Below, in pieces: positions 1-12,412 of a stretch of 64,000 bases of DNA. How positions within the stretch are numbered: position 1 is the first letter of the stretch; each line of letters begins with the position of its first letter. Source of the stretch: Nematostella vectensis (taxonomy: Eukaryota > Cnidaria > Anthozoa > Actiniaria > Edwardsiidae). Location: contig NC_064044.1 in the NCBI RefSeq assembly GCF_932526225.1, positions 5,854,747 to 5,918,746 on the forward strand, written 5' to 3'. Both the position numbers and the translations under genes were made by a program. The notes below the pieces were generated by a model, which had not been told where the DNA came from, did not search any database, and saw only the letters and a program-made list of their open reading frames with translations.

Positions 1-249
1 AAATGAAAAGAATGCCATATTCAAAATTCAAATAATCGTAAAAAACTTACCTTGGCAGTGTTTTAGTGGTTGTGTTAGCTTTTTGTTGTAAACCGTGATC
101 TTTCTGCTAGCAAGGAACTCGTCAACACAAGTGAATTATTTTGATAGCTGAAAACATACATCAATCCAAGGCGTTTTCCTCTCAGGATATCCTTACATAG
201 ATATAGACGTGAATGAATATAGAATGGTAGTGTAGAACCTCTCCTCTTC

Positions 250-486
250 GTCTTCTTTTTAGCTGCTGCTGCCACTGGCGGGATTTTACATCGGCTCGTA
301 CTTCAGACAAATGTTTCCTCAAAACCTTCAGCCCATTTGAATCCGCTTATTTTCTCATTAAATAGTATTTTAAAGCTGCCTTTCTTCTGTGAACATACGA
401 ACTTTGCAGCACAAAGCGAGGCGGTAAAAAACACACAACAGCGTAAGATCGAGTGGGGCCTGGGAGTTGCACGATTGAATGGATGG
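250..486 (+). repeat. Left part of dispersed repeat E1 (interrupted copy)
   Basis: This stretch matches 20,330-20,614 in order: the shared blocks include a run ending in GACTCGTAC or GGCTCGTAC, the CTTCAGAC...TTCCTCAAA block, and GGGCCTGGGAGTTGCACGAT. The match stops at 486 and resumes at 7,090, so this copy is split by a 6.6 kb insertion. I see no coding potential in it. Confidence 0.75.
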
Positions 487-725
487 AGCCAGTGCTGGAA
501 AACGCAAGACTAGTTCCAGTACCGCGCGGTTAAACCAGCCTTTTTTGTTTTTAAATAGCGGCTTTTTACCGGCGAACTGTCACATTTTGGCGAATGCTAA
601 GAAAACTACACCAAACCTAAGGCTATAATTTTCTTTATGACTCCCTCATTATCATACAAATCTGTCATCTTTTGTACAGTATGGTTTTAATTCTGTACAG
701 TTAGTCAAATCAGCGACTGAAGCGC

Positions 726-1166
726 TTGTACTTTCTAAGGCAACTTAAACGCGCTAACATTAAGGTTAAGGAGCTACTCCTTTTTTACTTAACTTGCATT
801 AGACCAGTGACCGAATACGCATGTCCGGTGTTCCACCATTGCCTGCCGCAATACCTATCAAATGATCTCGAAAGATGCCAGAAACGGGCCCTGCGCATAA
901 TCTATCCGTTACTGTCCTACGAATGCGCGCTCTCCACAGCGGGGCTGGAAACGTTACACAATCGTCGCGCAACCATATCTCAGAAATTATTTGCCGACAT
1001 TCTGAATCCAGCTCATAGGTTGCATAGTCTCCTTCCAACTCAAAACATGTGCCCGGTAAATCTAAGGCGCAGGCGCACTTTCAATGTACAGCCGTTACGA
1101 ACAAATAGAACTCGCCAAAGTTTCATCTACCACCATTCATTGAACCATTTTAAATCAAGTAGTTGA
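726..1166 (+). pseudogene. CR1-like LINE ORF2 C-terminal fragment (5'-truncated)
   Basis: A 146-codon open frame matches the C-terminal region downstream of the reverse transcriptase palm in CR1/jockey-type non-LTR retrotransposons: LRQLKRA, then IRPVTEYACPVFH, then LERCQKRALRIIYP, then GLETLHNRRATISQKLFADI. The fragment begins directly at the junction with element E2 near 723, with no endonuclease or catalytic palm, which is typical of 5' truncation during target-primed reverse transcription. The frame itself is intact to its stop codon, suggesting a fairly recent insertion. The nearby methionine is only the first one available and not a real start. It encodes no working enzyme. Confidence 0.8.
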
Positions 1167-1320
1167 ATTATTCATCTTTAATATACAATTTTACATGGTT
1201 TTAATTAATAGTTTTCATAATATAAATTATTGCTTACATATTTTCAAATTTTTAATATTATTATTATAATTGTAACATAAACGTAATTCAGCCTACTGGC
1301 TGCAATGTTTAATGAATAAA
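1167..1320 (+). other. LINE 3' UTR with terminal stem-loop
   Basis: AT-rich sequence after the LINE stop codon. A 5-bp stem with a TACT loop (CAGCC at 1,289-1,293, GGCTG at 1,298-1,302) sits just before the terminal AATAAA (1,315-1,320). Hairpins near the 3' end are known binding sites for the reverse transcriptase in several LINE clades; that role here is inference. The satellite begins without a gap after AATAAACC. Confidence 0.6.
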
Positions 1321-1447
1321 CCATGCCTGCCTGCCTGCCATGCCTGAATAAACCTGCCTGCCTGCCATGCCTGCCTGCCTGCCATGCCTGAATAAACCTG
1401 CCATGCCTGAATAAGCCTGCCTGCCTGCCATGCCTGAATAAACCTGC
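1321..1447 (+). repeat. Irregular founder zone of the satellite
   Basis: Mixed units built from CCATGCCTG, CCTGCC and TGAATAAACC. The last motif repeats the LINE's own terminal GAATAAACC. The later fixed form TGAATAAGCC appears first at about 1,408 next to the ancestral form, so the transition is visible here. Confidence 0.8.
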
Positions 1448-2851
1448 CATGCCTGAATAAGCCTGCCTGCCTGCCATGCCTGAATAAGCCTGCCTGCCTG
1501 CCATGCCTGAATAAGCCTGCCTGCCTGCCATGCCTGAATAAGCCTGCCTGCCTGCCATGCCTGAATAAGCCTGCCTGCCTGCCATGCCTGAATAAGCCTG
1601 CCTGCCTGCCATGCCTGAATAAGCCTGCCTGCCTGCCATGCCTGAATAAGCCTGCCTGCCTGCCATGCCTGAATAAGCCTGCCTGCCTGCCATGCCTGAA
1701 TAAGCCTGCCTGCCTGCCATGCCTGAATAAGCCTGCCTGCCTGCCATGCCTGAATAAGCCTGCCTGCCTGCCATGCCTGAATAAGCCTGCCTGCCTGCCA
1801 TGCCTGAATAAGCCTGCCTGCCTGCCATGCCTGAATAAGCCTGCCTGCCTGCCATGCCTGAATAAGCCTGCCTGCCTGCCATGCCTGAATAAGCCTGCCT
1901 GCCTGCCATGCCTGAATAAGCCTGCCTGCCTGCCATGCCTGAATAAGCCTGCCTGCCTGCCATGCCTGAATAAGCCTGCCTGCCTGCCATGCCTGAATAA
2001 GCCTGCCTGCCTGCCATGCCTGAATAAGCCTGCCTGCCTGCCATGCCTGAATAAGCCTGCCTGCCTGCCATGCCTGAATAAGCCTGCCTGCCTGCCATGC
2101 CTGAATAAGCCTGCCTGCCTGCCATGCCTGAATAAGCCTGCCTGCCTGCCATGCCTGAATAAGCCTGCCTGCCTGCCATGCCTGAATAAGCCTGCCTGCC
2201 TGCCATGCCTGAATAAGCCTGCCTGCCTGCCATGCCTGAATAAGCCTGCCTGCCTGCCATGCCTGAATAAGCCTGCCTGCCTGCCATGCCTGAATAAGCC
2301 TGCCTGCCTGCCATGCCTGAATAAGCCTGCCTGCCTGCCATGCCTGAATAAGCCTGCCTGCCTGCCATGCCTGAATAAGCCTGCCTGCCTGCCATGCCTG
2401 AATAAGCCTGCCTGCCTGCCATGCCTGAATAAGCCTGCCTGCCTGCCATGCCTGAATAAGCCTGCCTGCCTGCCATGCCTGAATAAGCCTGCCTGCCTGC
2501 CATGCCTGAATAAGCCTGCCTGCCTGCCATGCCTGAATAAGCCTGCCTGCCTGCCATGCCTGAATAAGCCTGCCTGCCTGCCATGCCTGAATAAGCCTGC
2601 CTGCCTGCCATGCCTGAATAAGCCTGCCTGCCTGCCATGCCTGAATAAGCCTGCCTGCCTGCCATGCCTGAATAAGCCTGCCTGCCTGCCATGCCTGAAT
2701 AAGCCTGCCTGCCTGCCATGCCTGAATAAGCCTGCCTGCCTGCCATGCCTGAATAAGCCTGCCTGCCTGCCATGCCTGAATAAGCCTGCCTGCCTGCCAT
2801 GCCTGAATAAGCCTGCCTGCCTGCCATGCCTGAATAAGCCTGCCTGCCTGC
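1448..2851 (+). repeat. Satellite block A: 27-bp unit, 52 copies
   Basis: Exactly 52 tandem copies of a 27-bp unit made of CATGCCTG, AATAAG and three CCTG-type steps. I see no variation between copies. Because 27 is a multiple of three, every frame free of stops stays open, producing false long ORFs on the minus strand. Confidence 0.95.
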
Positions 2852-3794
2852 CATGCCTGAATAAGCCTGCCTGCCATGCCTGAATAAGCCTGCCTGCCAT
2901 GCCTGAATAAGCCTGCCTGCCATGCCTGAATAAGCCTGCCTGCCATGCCTGAATAAGCCTGCCTGCCATGCCTGAATAAGCCTGCCTGCCATGCCTGAAT
3001 AAGCCTGCCTGCCATGCCTGAATAAGCCTGCCTGCCATGCCTGAATAAGCCTGCCTGCCATGCCTGAATAAGCCTGCCTGCCATGCCTGAATAAGCCTGC
3101 CTGCCATGCCTGAATAAGCCTGCCTGCCATGCCTGAATAAGCCTGCCTGCCATGCCTGAATAAGCCTGCCTGCCATGCCTGAATAAGCCTGCCTGCCATG
3201 CCTGAATAAGCCTGCCTGCCATGCCTGAATAAGCCTGCCTGCCATGCCTGAATAAGCCTGCCTGCCATGCCTGAATAAGCCTGCCTGCCATGCCTGAATA
3301 AGCCTGCCTGCCATGCCTGAATAAGCCTGCCTGCCATGCCTGAATAAGCCTGCCTGCCATGCCTGAATAAGCCTGCCTGCCATGCCTGAATAAGCCTGCC
3401 TGCCATGCCTGAATAAGCCTGCCTGCCATGCCTGAATAAGCCTGCCTGCCATGCCTGAATAAGCCTGCCTGCCATGCCTGAATAAGCCTGCCTGCCATGC
3501 CTGAATAAGCCTGCCTGCCATGCCTGAATAAGCCTGCCTGCCATGCCTGAATAAGCCTGCCTGCCATGCCTGAATAAGCCTGCCTGCCATGCCTGAATAA
3601 GCCTGCCTGCCATGCCTGAATAAGCCTGCCTGCCATGCCTGAATAAGCCTGCCTGCCATGCCTGAATAAGCCTGCCTGCCATGCCTGAATAAGCCTGCCT
3701 GCCATGCCTGAATAAGCCTGCCTGCCATGCCTGAATAAGCCTGCCTGCCATGCCTGAATAAGCCTGCCTGCCATGCCTGAATAAGCCTGCCTGC
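2852..3794 (+). repeat. Satellite block B: 23-bp unit, 41 copies
   Basis: Forty-one copies of a 23-bp unit equal to the block A unit minus one CCTG step. Copies are uniform. The switch from 27 to 23 bp is abrupt. Confidence 0.95.
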
Positions 3795-3800
3795 CATGCC

Positions 3801-3890
3801 TGAATAAGCCTGCCTGCCTGAATAAGCCTGCCTGCCTGAATAAGCCTGCCTGCCTGAATAAGCCTGCCTGCCTGAATAAGCCTGCCTGCC
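3801..3890 (+). repeat. Satellite block C: 18-bp unit, 5 copies
   Basis: Five copies of TGAATAAGCCTGCCTGCC. The unit equals the 23-bp one without CATGC. It forms a short bridge between blocks B and D. Confidence 0.95.
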
Positions 3891-4510
3891 TGAATATGCC
3901 TGCCTGCCTGAATATGCCTGCCTGCCTGAATATGCCTGCCTGCCTGAATATGCCTGCCTGCCTGAATATGCCTGCCTGCCTGAATATGCCTGCCTGCCTG
4001 AATATGCCTGCCTGCCTGAATATGCCTGCCTGCCTGAATATGCCTGCCTGCCTGAATATGCCTGCCTGCCTGAATATGCCTGCCTGCCTGAATATGCCTG
4101 CCTGCCTGAATATGCCTGCCTGCCTGAATATGCCTGCCTGCCTGAATATGCCTGCCTGCCTGAATATGCCTGCCTGCCTGAATATGCCTGCCTGCCTGAA
4201 TATGCCTGCCTGCCTGAATATGCCTGCCTGCCTGAATATGCCTGCCTGCCTGAATATGCCTGCCTGCCTGAATATGCCTGCCTGCCTGAATATGCCTGCC
4301 TGCCTGAATATGCCTGCCTGCCTGAATATGCCTGCCTGCCTGAATATGCCTGCCTGCCTGAATATGCCTGCCTGCCTGAATATGCCTGCCTGCCTGAATA
4401 TGCCTGCCTGCCTGAATATGCCTGCCTGCCTGAATATGCCTGCCTGCCTGAATATGCCTGCCTGCCTGAATATGCCTGCCTGCCTGAATATGCCTGCCTG
4501 CCTGAATATG
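3891..4510 (+). repeat. Satellite block D: 18-bp unit with AATATG, about 35 copies
   Basis: About 35 copies of TGAATATGCCTGCCTGCC, differing from block C by a single A-to-T change (AATAAG to AATATG) fixed in every copy. This is a sign of homogenisation by repeated expansion from one variant. Confidence 0.95.
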
Positions 4511-6994
<2,484 letters not shown>

Positions 6995-7089
6995 GCTATC
7001 TATGTACCTTTTGTCGAACGATTCAACACTACGATTGTGCTTGTTTTTGCCAGAGCACGCGCATGCGCATACGTTATTCAGCACTGTCC

Positions 7090-7213
7090 TGGATGGATTG
7101 TGACACACAGGGTACCCGCGCGATGACCACCAAAACCAAGTCGCATAGCTATACCATATTTCTATACCTATGGAGCTCCGCGCGCGGCCTGCGGCCGCGC
7201 TGGCTCCGCTAAA
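7090..7213 (+). repeat. Right part of dispersed repeat E1
   Basis: Nearly identical to 20,608-20,738, including ACCAAGTCGCATAGCTATAC and the GC-rich end GCGCGCGGCCTG. It completes the repeat whose left part ends at 486. Confidence 0.75.
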
Positions 7214-7217
7214 ACAG

Positions 7218-7530
7218 GGCACATGATTCAGATTTATCAGTCATTGCCTTCTTCAATTGCAAACAATAATAAAAAAACCCGAAAACATCAATAACTATAC
7301 TTTACAAAGATATTGTATAAGCTGTCGAGTTTCTTAACGGGAGGTAAGAATAATTCAGAGAGGATAAAAATGAATAATTTAGTAATCGTCCCATCAGGGA
7401 GGTAAAGGAGTCTTCTGTGATCCGAGATCGGACCCAAAGTTGCTCCGTTATTCGTGAAAACAGGGAAATCCTTGCCGTGATTCTTGACTAGCATGTCCTC
7501 GTGTAAACCGCGATTGAACACAATTCTCAT
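7218..7530. repeat. Dispersed repeat R3, copy 1
   Basis: Matches about 25,765-25,970 and 29,695-29,900. Shared motifs are AAAACATCAATWMCTATACTT, TTTCTTAACGGGAGGTAAG, GATCCGAGATCGGACCCAAA and GTGATTCGTGAAAA. A minus-strand frame (start near 7,530) stays open in two copies but codes for nothing I recognise. Confidence 0.65.
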
Positions 7531-7531
7531 A

Positions 7532-8338
7532 CGTGAATCGCGATTTCAAACCTTGTAAAACGTGACAACCGTTCTATATTATCTTACAAAATATTATCCT
7601 TTTGCGCCAAGTCTGGGATTGCATTGCATTGCGTATGTAATTAGTGTTTATCGCTATTTGTTGATCTCGCGTTTTTTTTTTTAATTTCGCGCCATTTTCA
7701 ACATTATTTTCGTCACTCGTGAAAACACCATTTTTAACTCCGTGATCCACAAAATTGCGAAAAATCGGTGATTCGTGATTGCTATCCCCTTTCACCCCCT
7801 GTGGATTTTAGAAATATCCTTGAAAGAAATTCGGATTTGTTTAAATTAAACAAATCTGAAGAAACAGATAAAAAATTGACGGAAATCGCAAAGCCTCGGG
7901 TGATACGCCAAAGCCTCAGTTTGATATTTCCCGGCATGACCTCACCCTCACCCTCGGTTAGTATGTAGTTAGAATCAACCAAATTTTTATTTTTGTCTGT
8001 GCAAAGTACGCAAAGAATATGTACACTCGTTTTTAGAACGATTTATCATTTTATTCGTAGTGTCAGTAGTTTTTAGATGTTAAGTTATTTTTAGATTTAA
8101 GAGAGAATTAAAAAAAACTTGTTCAAAGATATTTCCATGATTTTCACAGGGTTTACCTTCCCAATATATTGGAAATTGCTGGGTAATCTGTTGGAATTTA
8201 TCTTAAAGTTATCAATAGCTAAGGTTTTTGTAGTTTAGTTATTTGTAGTTAGGCTGAGTGACAAATAATAGATATCCACATCATCTTGTGTAAATGCTCA
8301 AGACTTTGAGTTATAAGAAAACAAAAAGTCTGAAGGCT
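7532..8338. other. Intergenic, AT-rich, with a palindrome at 7,832-7,858
   Basis: No gene is seen. An almost perfect palindrome centred on TTTAAATTAAA (arms of 13 bp, one mismatch) lies at 7,832-7,858. The stretch also holds several relics of the GTGAT(C/T)CGTGA motif of repeat R3. Confidence 0.5.
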
Positions 8339-8339
8339 A

Positions 8340-8660
8340 TATAGTAATGATGCAAGCACGCCGGCTGATGTAATCGCCTAAATTGAAGCCGGTGCACAGG
8401 GTGTATGCGCTACCTCATTAGCGGTTAAAAGGGGTCCATTTTCTATTGACATATTGTCAAAGACTTAATCCCTTTTCCATATGATACCTATGACTGCGCA
8501 TCCCCCCCCTCCCTCCGCATATCGAGGGTTCGCGTTAAATTGTTTTATTTTTCATGCAATTACATTTATTACAGCTGATGGGGGCGTAATAAGGGGAACC
8601 GCATTCCAAAATCGCCCTCAAGCGTCCTCTATTGAGGTCCGGGGCTCTCATACTAGTAAA
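8340..8660. repeat. 3' flank of a discoidin gene, duplicated copy 1
   Basis: Similar to 11,480-11,805 and in part to 33,225-33,330: shared blocks GGTGYRCAGGGTGTRTGCGC, TTGTTTTATTTTTCATGCAA and CATGGGGGCGTRAT. In each case it lies beyond the terminal discoidin exon, so it was duplicated with it. Confidence 0.65.
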
Positions 8661-8918
8661 ATGTAAAATGTGAGAGAGCAGAGAAAGCATTTATTTTCAC
8701 CGGCTGATTTGGTAGTCTCCCGCTCAGCCGTTCTTAGTGTCGATAAAATCGACGACTCTGTGTAGGAGATTACCGTCTTAACCATTGCTTTATTTATGTG
8801 TAGATTATGTTTTTTTTTAATTACTTTGGATAGAATAGAATCAAAATGTCGCCACTGGAAAATAGAGTGCAAAATGCTTTTTTTAGAAGTAAGATTTCTA
8901 AGCTCTAGATCCGTTTAC

Positions 8919-9536
8919 CTATACTCTAAACGCCGGCCAGTCATTGAAAGCAGTGGGGATGAACCGGATAAACAGTGCGTTGGTCGGATTGGCGAGGGAG
9001 TTGTTTTTCATGTCTAGCTCGTTCACGTTCCCTGAGAAATCCTGTAAGTAAATGAAAAGCAGGTTTTAGTATAAACCCTGCCACCATTTCAGGCATCTTG
9101 TACTTTTCTTTTCATGCATCTTGTGATTTTCTTTGTTCCGCACAAGCATTTTAAAATGCTTTAATTGTGCTACATACATAGCCTCTTTGGGTACATTTAA
9201 GGCTGCATTTTCCTCCTATGGTTTTTATTTCAAACGAATCTATCTTACTATAGGAATGGCAAAATCCTTGATGGCCGCCAACTCCAAGGTAACGGCATGA
9301 CGGAGTAGAAAACATACACATACCTTATCGGCGCTGTTTTCTTGGTAGATGCTCCATATTCCGGCATCAAGTGCGAATGAAAGCTTGTATCTGGTGGTCC
9401 AATCAGTATATACAGAATGAGTACCCCCTTGTGTATCTACGGCACAAAAAATGTACATTGGTATCATGTCGATTTGTAGGTAGTGATCACCAATTGGGGA
9501 CCTCGGTGCCCAGTACATGGCGCGGTTCAGCCCATT
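8919..9536 (-). pseudogene. Truncated F5/8C (discoidin) exon pair, decayed copy
   Basis: Two exon-like blocks on the minus strand: 9,536-9,324 encodes the middle of a discoidin domain ([32 protein letters not shown]) and ends at a GT donor; 9,041-8,919 encodes the domain's end (IRFIPTAF, NDWPAFRV). The first half of the domain upstream of about 9,540 is missing and replaced by unrelated sequence. In the second block the codon for Glu in the paralogues' RVEVYG is TAG, cutting off the last residues. Compared with gene A (12,413-13,138) and gene B (33,769-34,619) this is a broken duplicate. It could still act as an alternative 3' end, but no intact upstream acceptor is seen. Confidence 0.8.
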
Positions 9537-9729
9537 CCCAGAAATAAGAGACAACATGGCCGCCACGCATGCGTAATAGTGCACATACAATGTCAAAATG
9601 GCTGCCATTTACTATAAGGAAATTTGGGGAGACATCACAATTTATCAAATTTTCTCGTTTCAGATATTTTGGGCTCACGATGCAGGACTCGAAAAAAAAA
9701 CCTTACCATTCGAGTAATACACTTTCCGT

Positions 9730-10014
9730 TCAAACGATGCCAGAGAAAGCCCTATAATTGTTCCTTGGACATTGCACTTTTGTTCGCTTCAGAGCATTCA
9801 ATCCTCCATACATTCTCTGTAATTTCATTGAAATTGGGCATAAAAGTAGTCGTTTAAAAGGTAGAACTGTTCGCCGCATCACAGGTGCAGGACTTGAAAT
9901 TGGTAAATCGACTATCCTTCCATCAAATTGGCAAATAAAATAGGCAGTAGCGCCTTCCAATCTTGTTCCCGAAGAAATAACATTTGATGTAGTTATGCCT
10001 AGTTCAGGAACCAT
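9730..10014 (-). CDS. Unrecognised open frame, possible exon fragment
   Basis: A 94-codon minus-strand frame. I do not recognise the product. The stretch TAYFICQFDGRIVDLPISS looks more protein-like than average for this region, but no clear splice sites, signal peptide or paralogue in the window supports it. It lies directly upstream (in transcription order) of the decayed discoidin block at 9,324-9,536. Confidence 0.2.
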   Translation of the reverse strand: MVPELGITTSNVISSGTRLEGATAYFICQFDGRIVDLPISSPAPVMRRTVLPFKRLLLCPISMKLQRMYGGLNALKRTKVQCPRNNYRAFSGIV

Positions 10015-10079
10015 TATTGTCGTCTTTAAGATACAGACTGAAGCAAGGAAATCGGTGCGCTCCGCAAGAACAGCTTTTC

Positions 10080-10112
10080 TCCGTTCGTCCGTTCGTCCGT
10101 TCGTCCGTTCTC
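10080..10112 (+). repeat. Short CCGTTCGT tandem repeat
   Basis: Four to five copies of the 8-bp unit CCGTTCGT. Low complexity; no further meaning visible. Confidence 0.8.
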
Positions 10113-10241
10113 CATTTTGTTTTTAAACGGCCCCACGGCTTTCTGGGACTGACACAGGGGAACCATAAAGCCTTTCTAAAATACATTTGATTTAAATTTG
10201 CGCATATAATGTTTTCCAACCTCAGCAAGACTGTCGCAGTT

Positions 10242-10281
10242 CCATTATCATTGGACGTATCAAAACGTCCAATGATAATGG
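10242..10281. repeat. Perfect 17-bp inverted repeat with 6-nt loop
   Basis: Left arm CCATTATCATTGGACGT (10,242-10,258), loop ATCAAA, right arm its exact reverse complement (10,265-10,281). It would fold into a stable hairpin. No poly-T tract or gene end sits next to it, so a terminator role is not supported. Confidence 0.85.
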
Positions 10282-10979
10282 ATAATGCCCCTTGCACGTT
10301 TCAATACCGCTAATACTACTTTTATTTGGAATTTTAGTCAACCTGATTAAATACTTCTAGTGTAACAACAAAAGGGAAGCCCCTGTGCTGGCCGCAATCT
10401 TGTTTTTATTTGTGATACCTCAGTTATTCCTCGCGGGCCTAGCAAAATGTGAGCCCAGAGAAACCGCTGGCTAATGTCCCTATATTTCTGGGAATGCGAC
10501 CGTAGTAATGGGATGATGCAGTCTAATGGGATGATGCAGTGATATAATATAATCAGTTAAATAAAATTTAACTGAAAAGTCGAATTACGTCTATTACCCA
10601 ACGCTACCAGCCAACATCAACACCTCGTGGCATTTGCTAAAGCAGGGGAGGTCGATCGTGTCATAGGTTGTAGCTAGTGTGAAAATAATGCTTTCTTCCG
10701 ATCTAATTAAAGCATGTAGGGTATTAAAAGTTTAAATAAAGATCTTTCGGCAATTCGTTGACGATTTTTCCATTAGTCTTAAGAAAATAATTCTCCATGA
10801 TTTTTTTCCGGGCACAGCAGAGAAGAGTGCCTGGCGGCTGCGATTTTGGTCAAAACATTATTCTCAGACTAAACACCCCAAATACATATAAGGCGCAATT
10901 AATCCAACGCCTCAGTAAACAATAAATACATTCATCTGAAGGAAGGACCTTTCCCTACATTTTTTCTACGATTTTTGAT

Positions 10980-11356
10980 CATATGACAACCAAACTTGCT
11001 ATGTGTCATGTATGTGTCAAGGGGGGGTGCACCAATGTAGTCAGGTATTGTGACGTCATCGATGACGTCACTGGGTGCAAAAGTATGCTGCTCCGAAATG
11101 AAATATTATATTTCACGAAGAAAACATTGTATGGCAACCAAACTCGGTAGGTGTCATGTAGGTGTCAAGGGGGATGCAACCATATGGTCATGTATTTTGT
11201 GACGTCATCGATGACGTCACACAACACTAAAAAACTACCTTGATGCCGAAACATTTATGACAACTAATTTTGTTGTGTCATGTAGATGTCAAGGGTGGGG
11301 GAAAGGGGGTATAACAAGTTGGTCGCGTGATCTGTGAAATCGTTGACGTCGTCTAA
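10980..11356. repeat. Three tandem ~149-bp units, each with a double CRE palindrome
   Basis: Three units start at about 10,983, 11,131 and 11,257 (ATGRCAACCAAACT..., then TGTCATGTAGRTGTCAAGGG). Units 1 and 2 each hold a perfect 22-bp palindrome built from two TGACGTCA cores (11,050-11,071 and 11,199-11,220). In unit 3 the palindrome is degraded near 11,335-11,356. TGACGTCA is the CREB/ATF full site; actual binding is not shown. Confidence 0.8.
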
Positions 11357-11479
11357 AAAAGAAATATAATAATATTTAATATTTCTTAAATTATTAAGCG
11401 AAAATAAGCTAAGATTTGGTCGTTTGGAGCTCCGCTTTTAGGTGATGCATAAATCTATATATTAATAAAACAAAAAGTC

Positions 11480-11805
11480 CGAGGGCTATACAGTAAGGAT
11501 GCAAGTATATACACATGCTGATGTAATCAATATAAATGAGCCTGGTGCGCAGGGTGTGTGCGCTACCTTATAAGTCGCTAAAAGGGGGTCATTTTCTATG
11601 GAAGGATTGGCAAATACTATCCCTTTAACATATGGCTGCCCCCCCCCACACACACACACACACACAGAATATCCAGGCTTCGCGTTCGATTGTTTTATTT
11701 TTCATGCAATTACATTTAATACAGCACATGGGGGCGTGATAGGGGAAACCACATTTAAAACTCGCTCTCAAGCGTCTTCTATCAAGGTCCTGAGCTCAGT
11801 TAGCT
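11480..11805. repeat. 3' flank of gene A, duplicated copy 2, with CA microsatellite
   Basis: Homologous to 8,340-8,660. It includes a short (CA)n run at about 11,648-11,666. It lies just beyond the terminal exons of gene A in transcription order. Confidence 0.65.
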
Positions 11806-12113
11806 GACACCTTTTCATCCTAGTAAAAGGCGAGAAAGCATTTATTTTTATCGGCTGACTTGGTAGTCTCCCGTTCAGCCGTTCTTGGTGTCGCTAAGAT
11901 CAACGGCTCTGTGCAGGAGACTGCTGCTTCATTAATGTGCAGATTATGTTTATTTTTTTTTAAATTACTATATGTTGTAGAATCAAGATGCAGTGACAAG
12001 GTCTCTAAGGGAACTTTAAAAGCACACTAGCAGACATAAAATTGGCACAAGACGCGCTACTGGAAATGAGTGTTCACTGGTGTTTCGTGAAAAATGCTTT
12101 TTTAAGGGGAATC

Positions 12114-12209
12114 AAGGCTCTAGATCCGTACACCTCCACCCTAAAAGCCGGCCAGTCATGGTAAGGAGTGGGAATGAACCGGATGAACCTTGCGTTGGTC
12201 GGGCACACA
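12114..12209 (-). pseudogene. Extra fragment of the terminal discoidin exon
   Basis: Reads the same end-of-domain block as 12,413-12,565 (motif CCGGCCAGTCATGGTAAG on the plus strand) but lacks the exon start and breaks off into unrelated sequence at about 12,210. It is a partial tandem duplicate 3' of gene A. Confidence 0.7.
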
Positions 12210-12412
12210 TAGTGTGCCGTTCATGGTGTCGCTAAGATCAACGTCTCTGTGCAGATCAACGGCTCTGTGCTTCGAATGTACAAATTATTTCCTTTTTTTC
12301 AAAATTACTATAGAACCAAGACGTGGCTGACAAGGTCTCTTCCAGAGGCGCCACTGAAAAGTGTTCACAAAGAGGTGCCTGTATCATCTTACAAAATCCT
12401 TTTTTAAAGCTC

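Noticed and set aside
75-275. 66-aa minus-strand ORF beginning MAAAAKKKTKRRG
   Set aside because: Overlaps the edge of repeat E1; no homologue, splice site or second copy keeps the frame.
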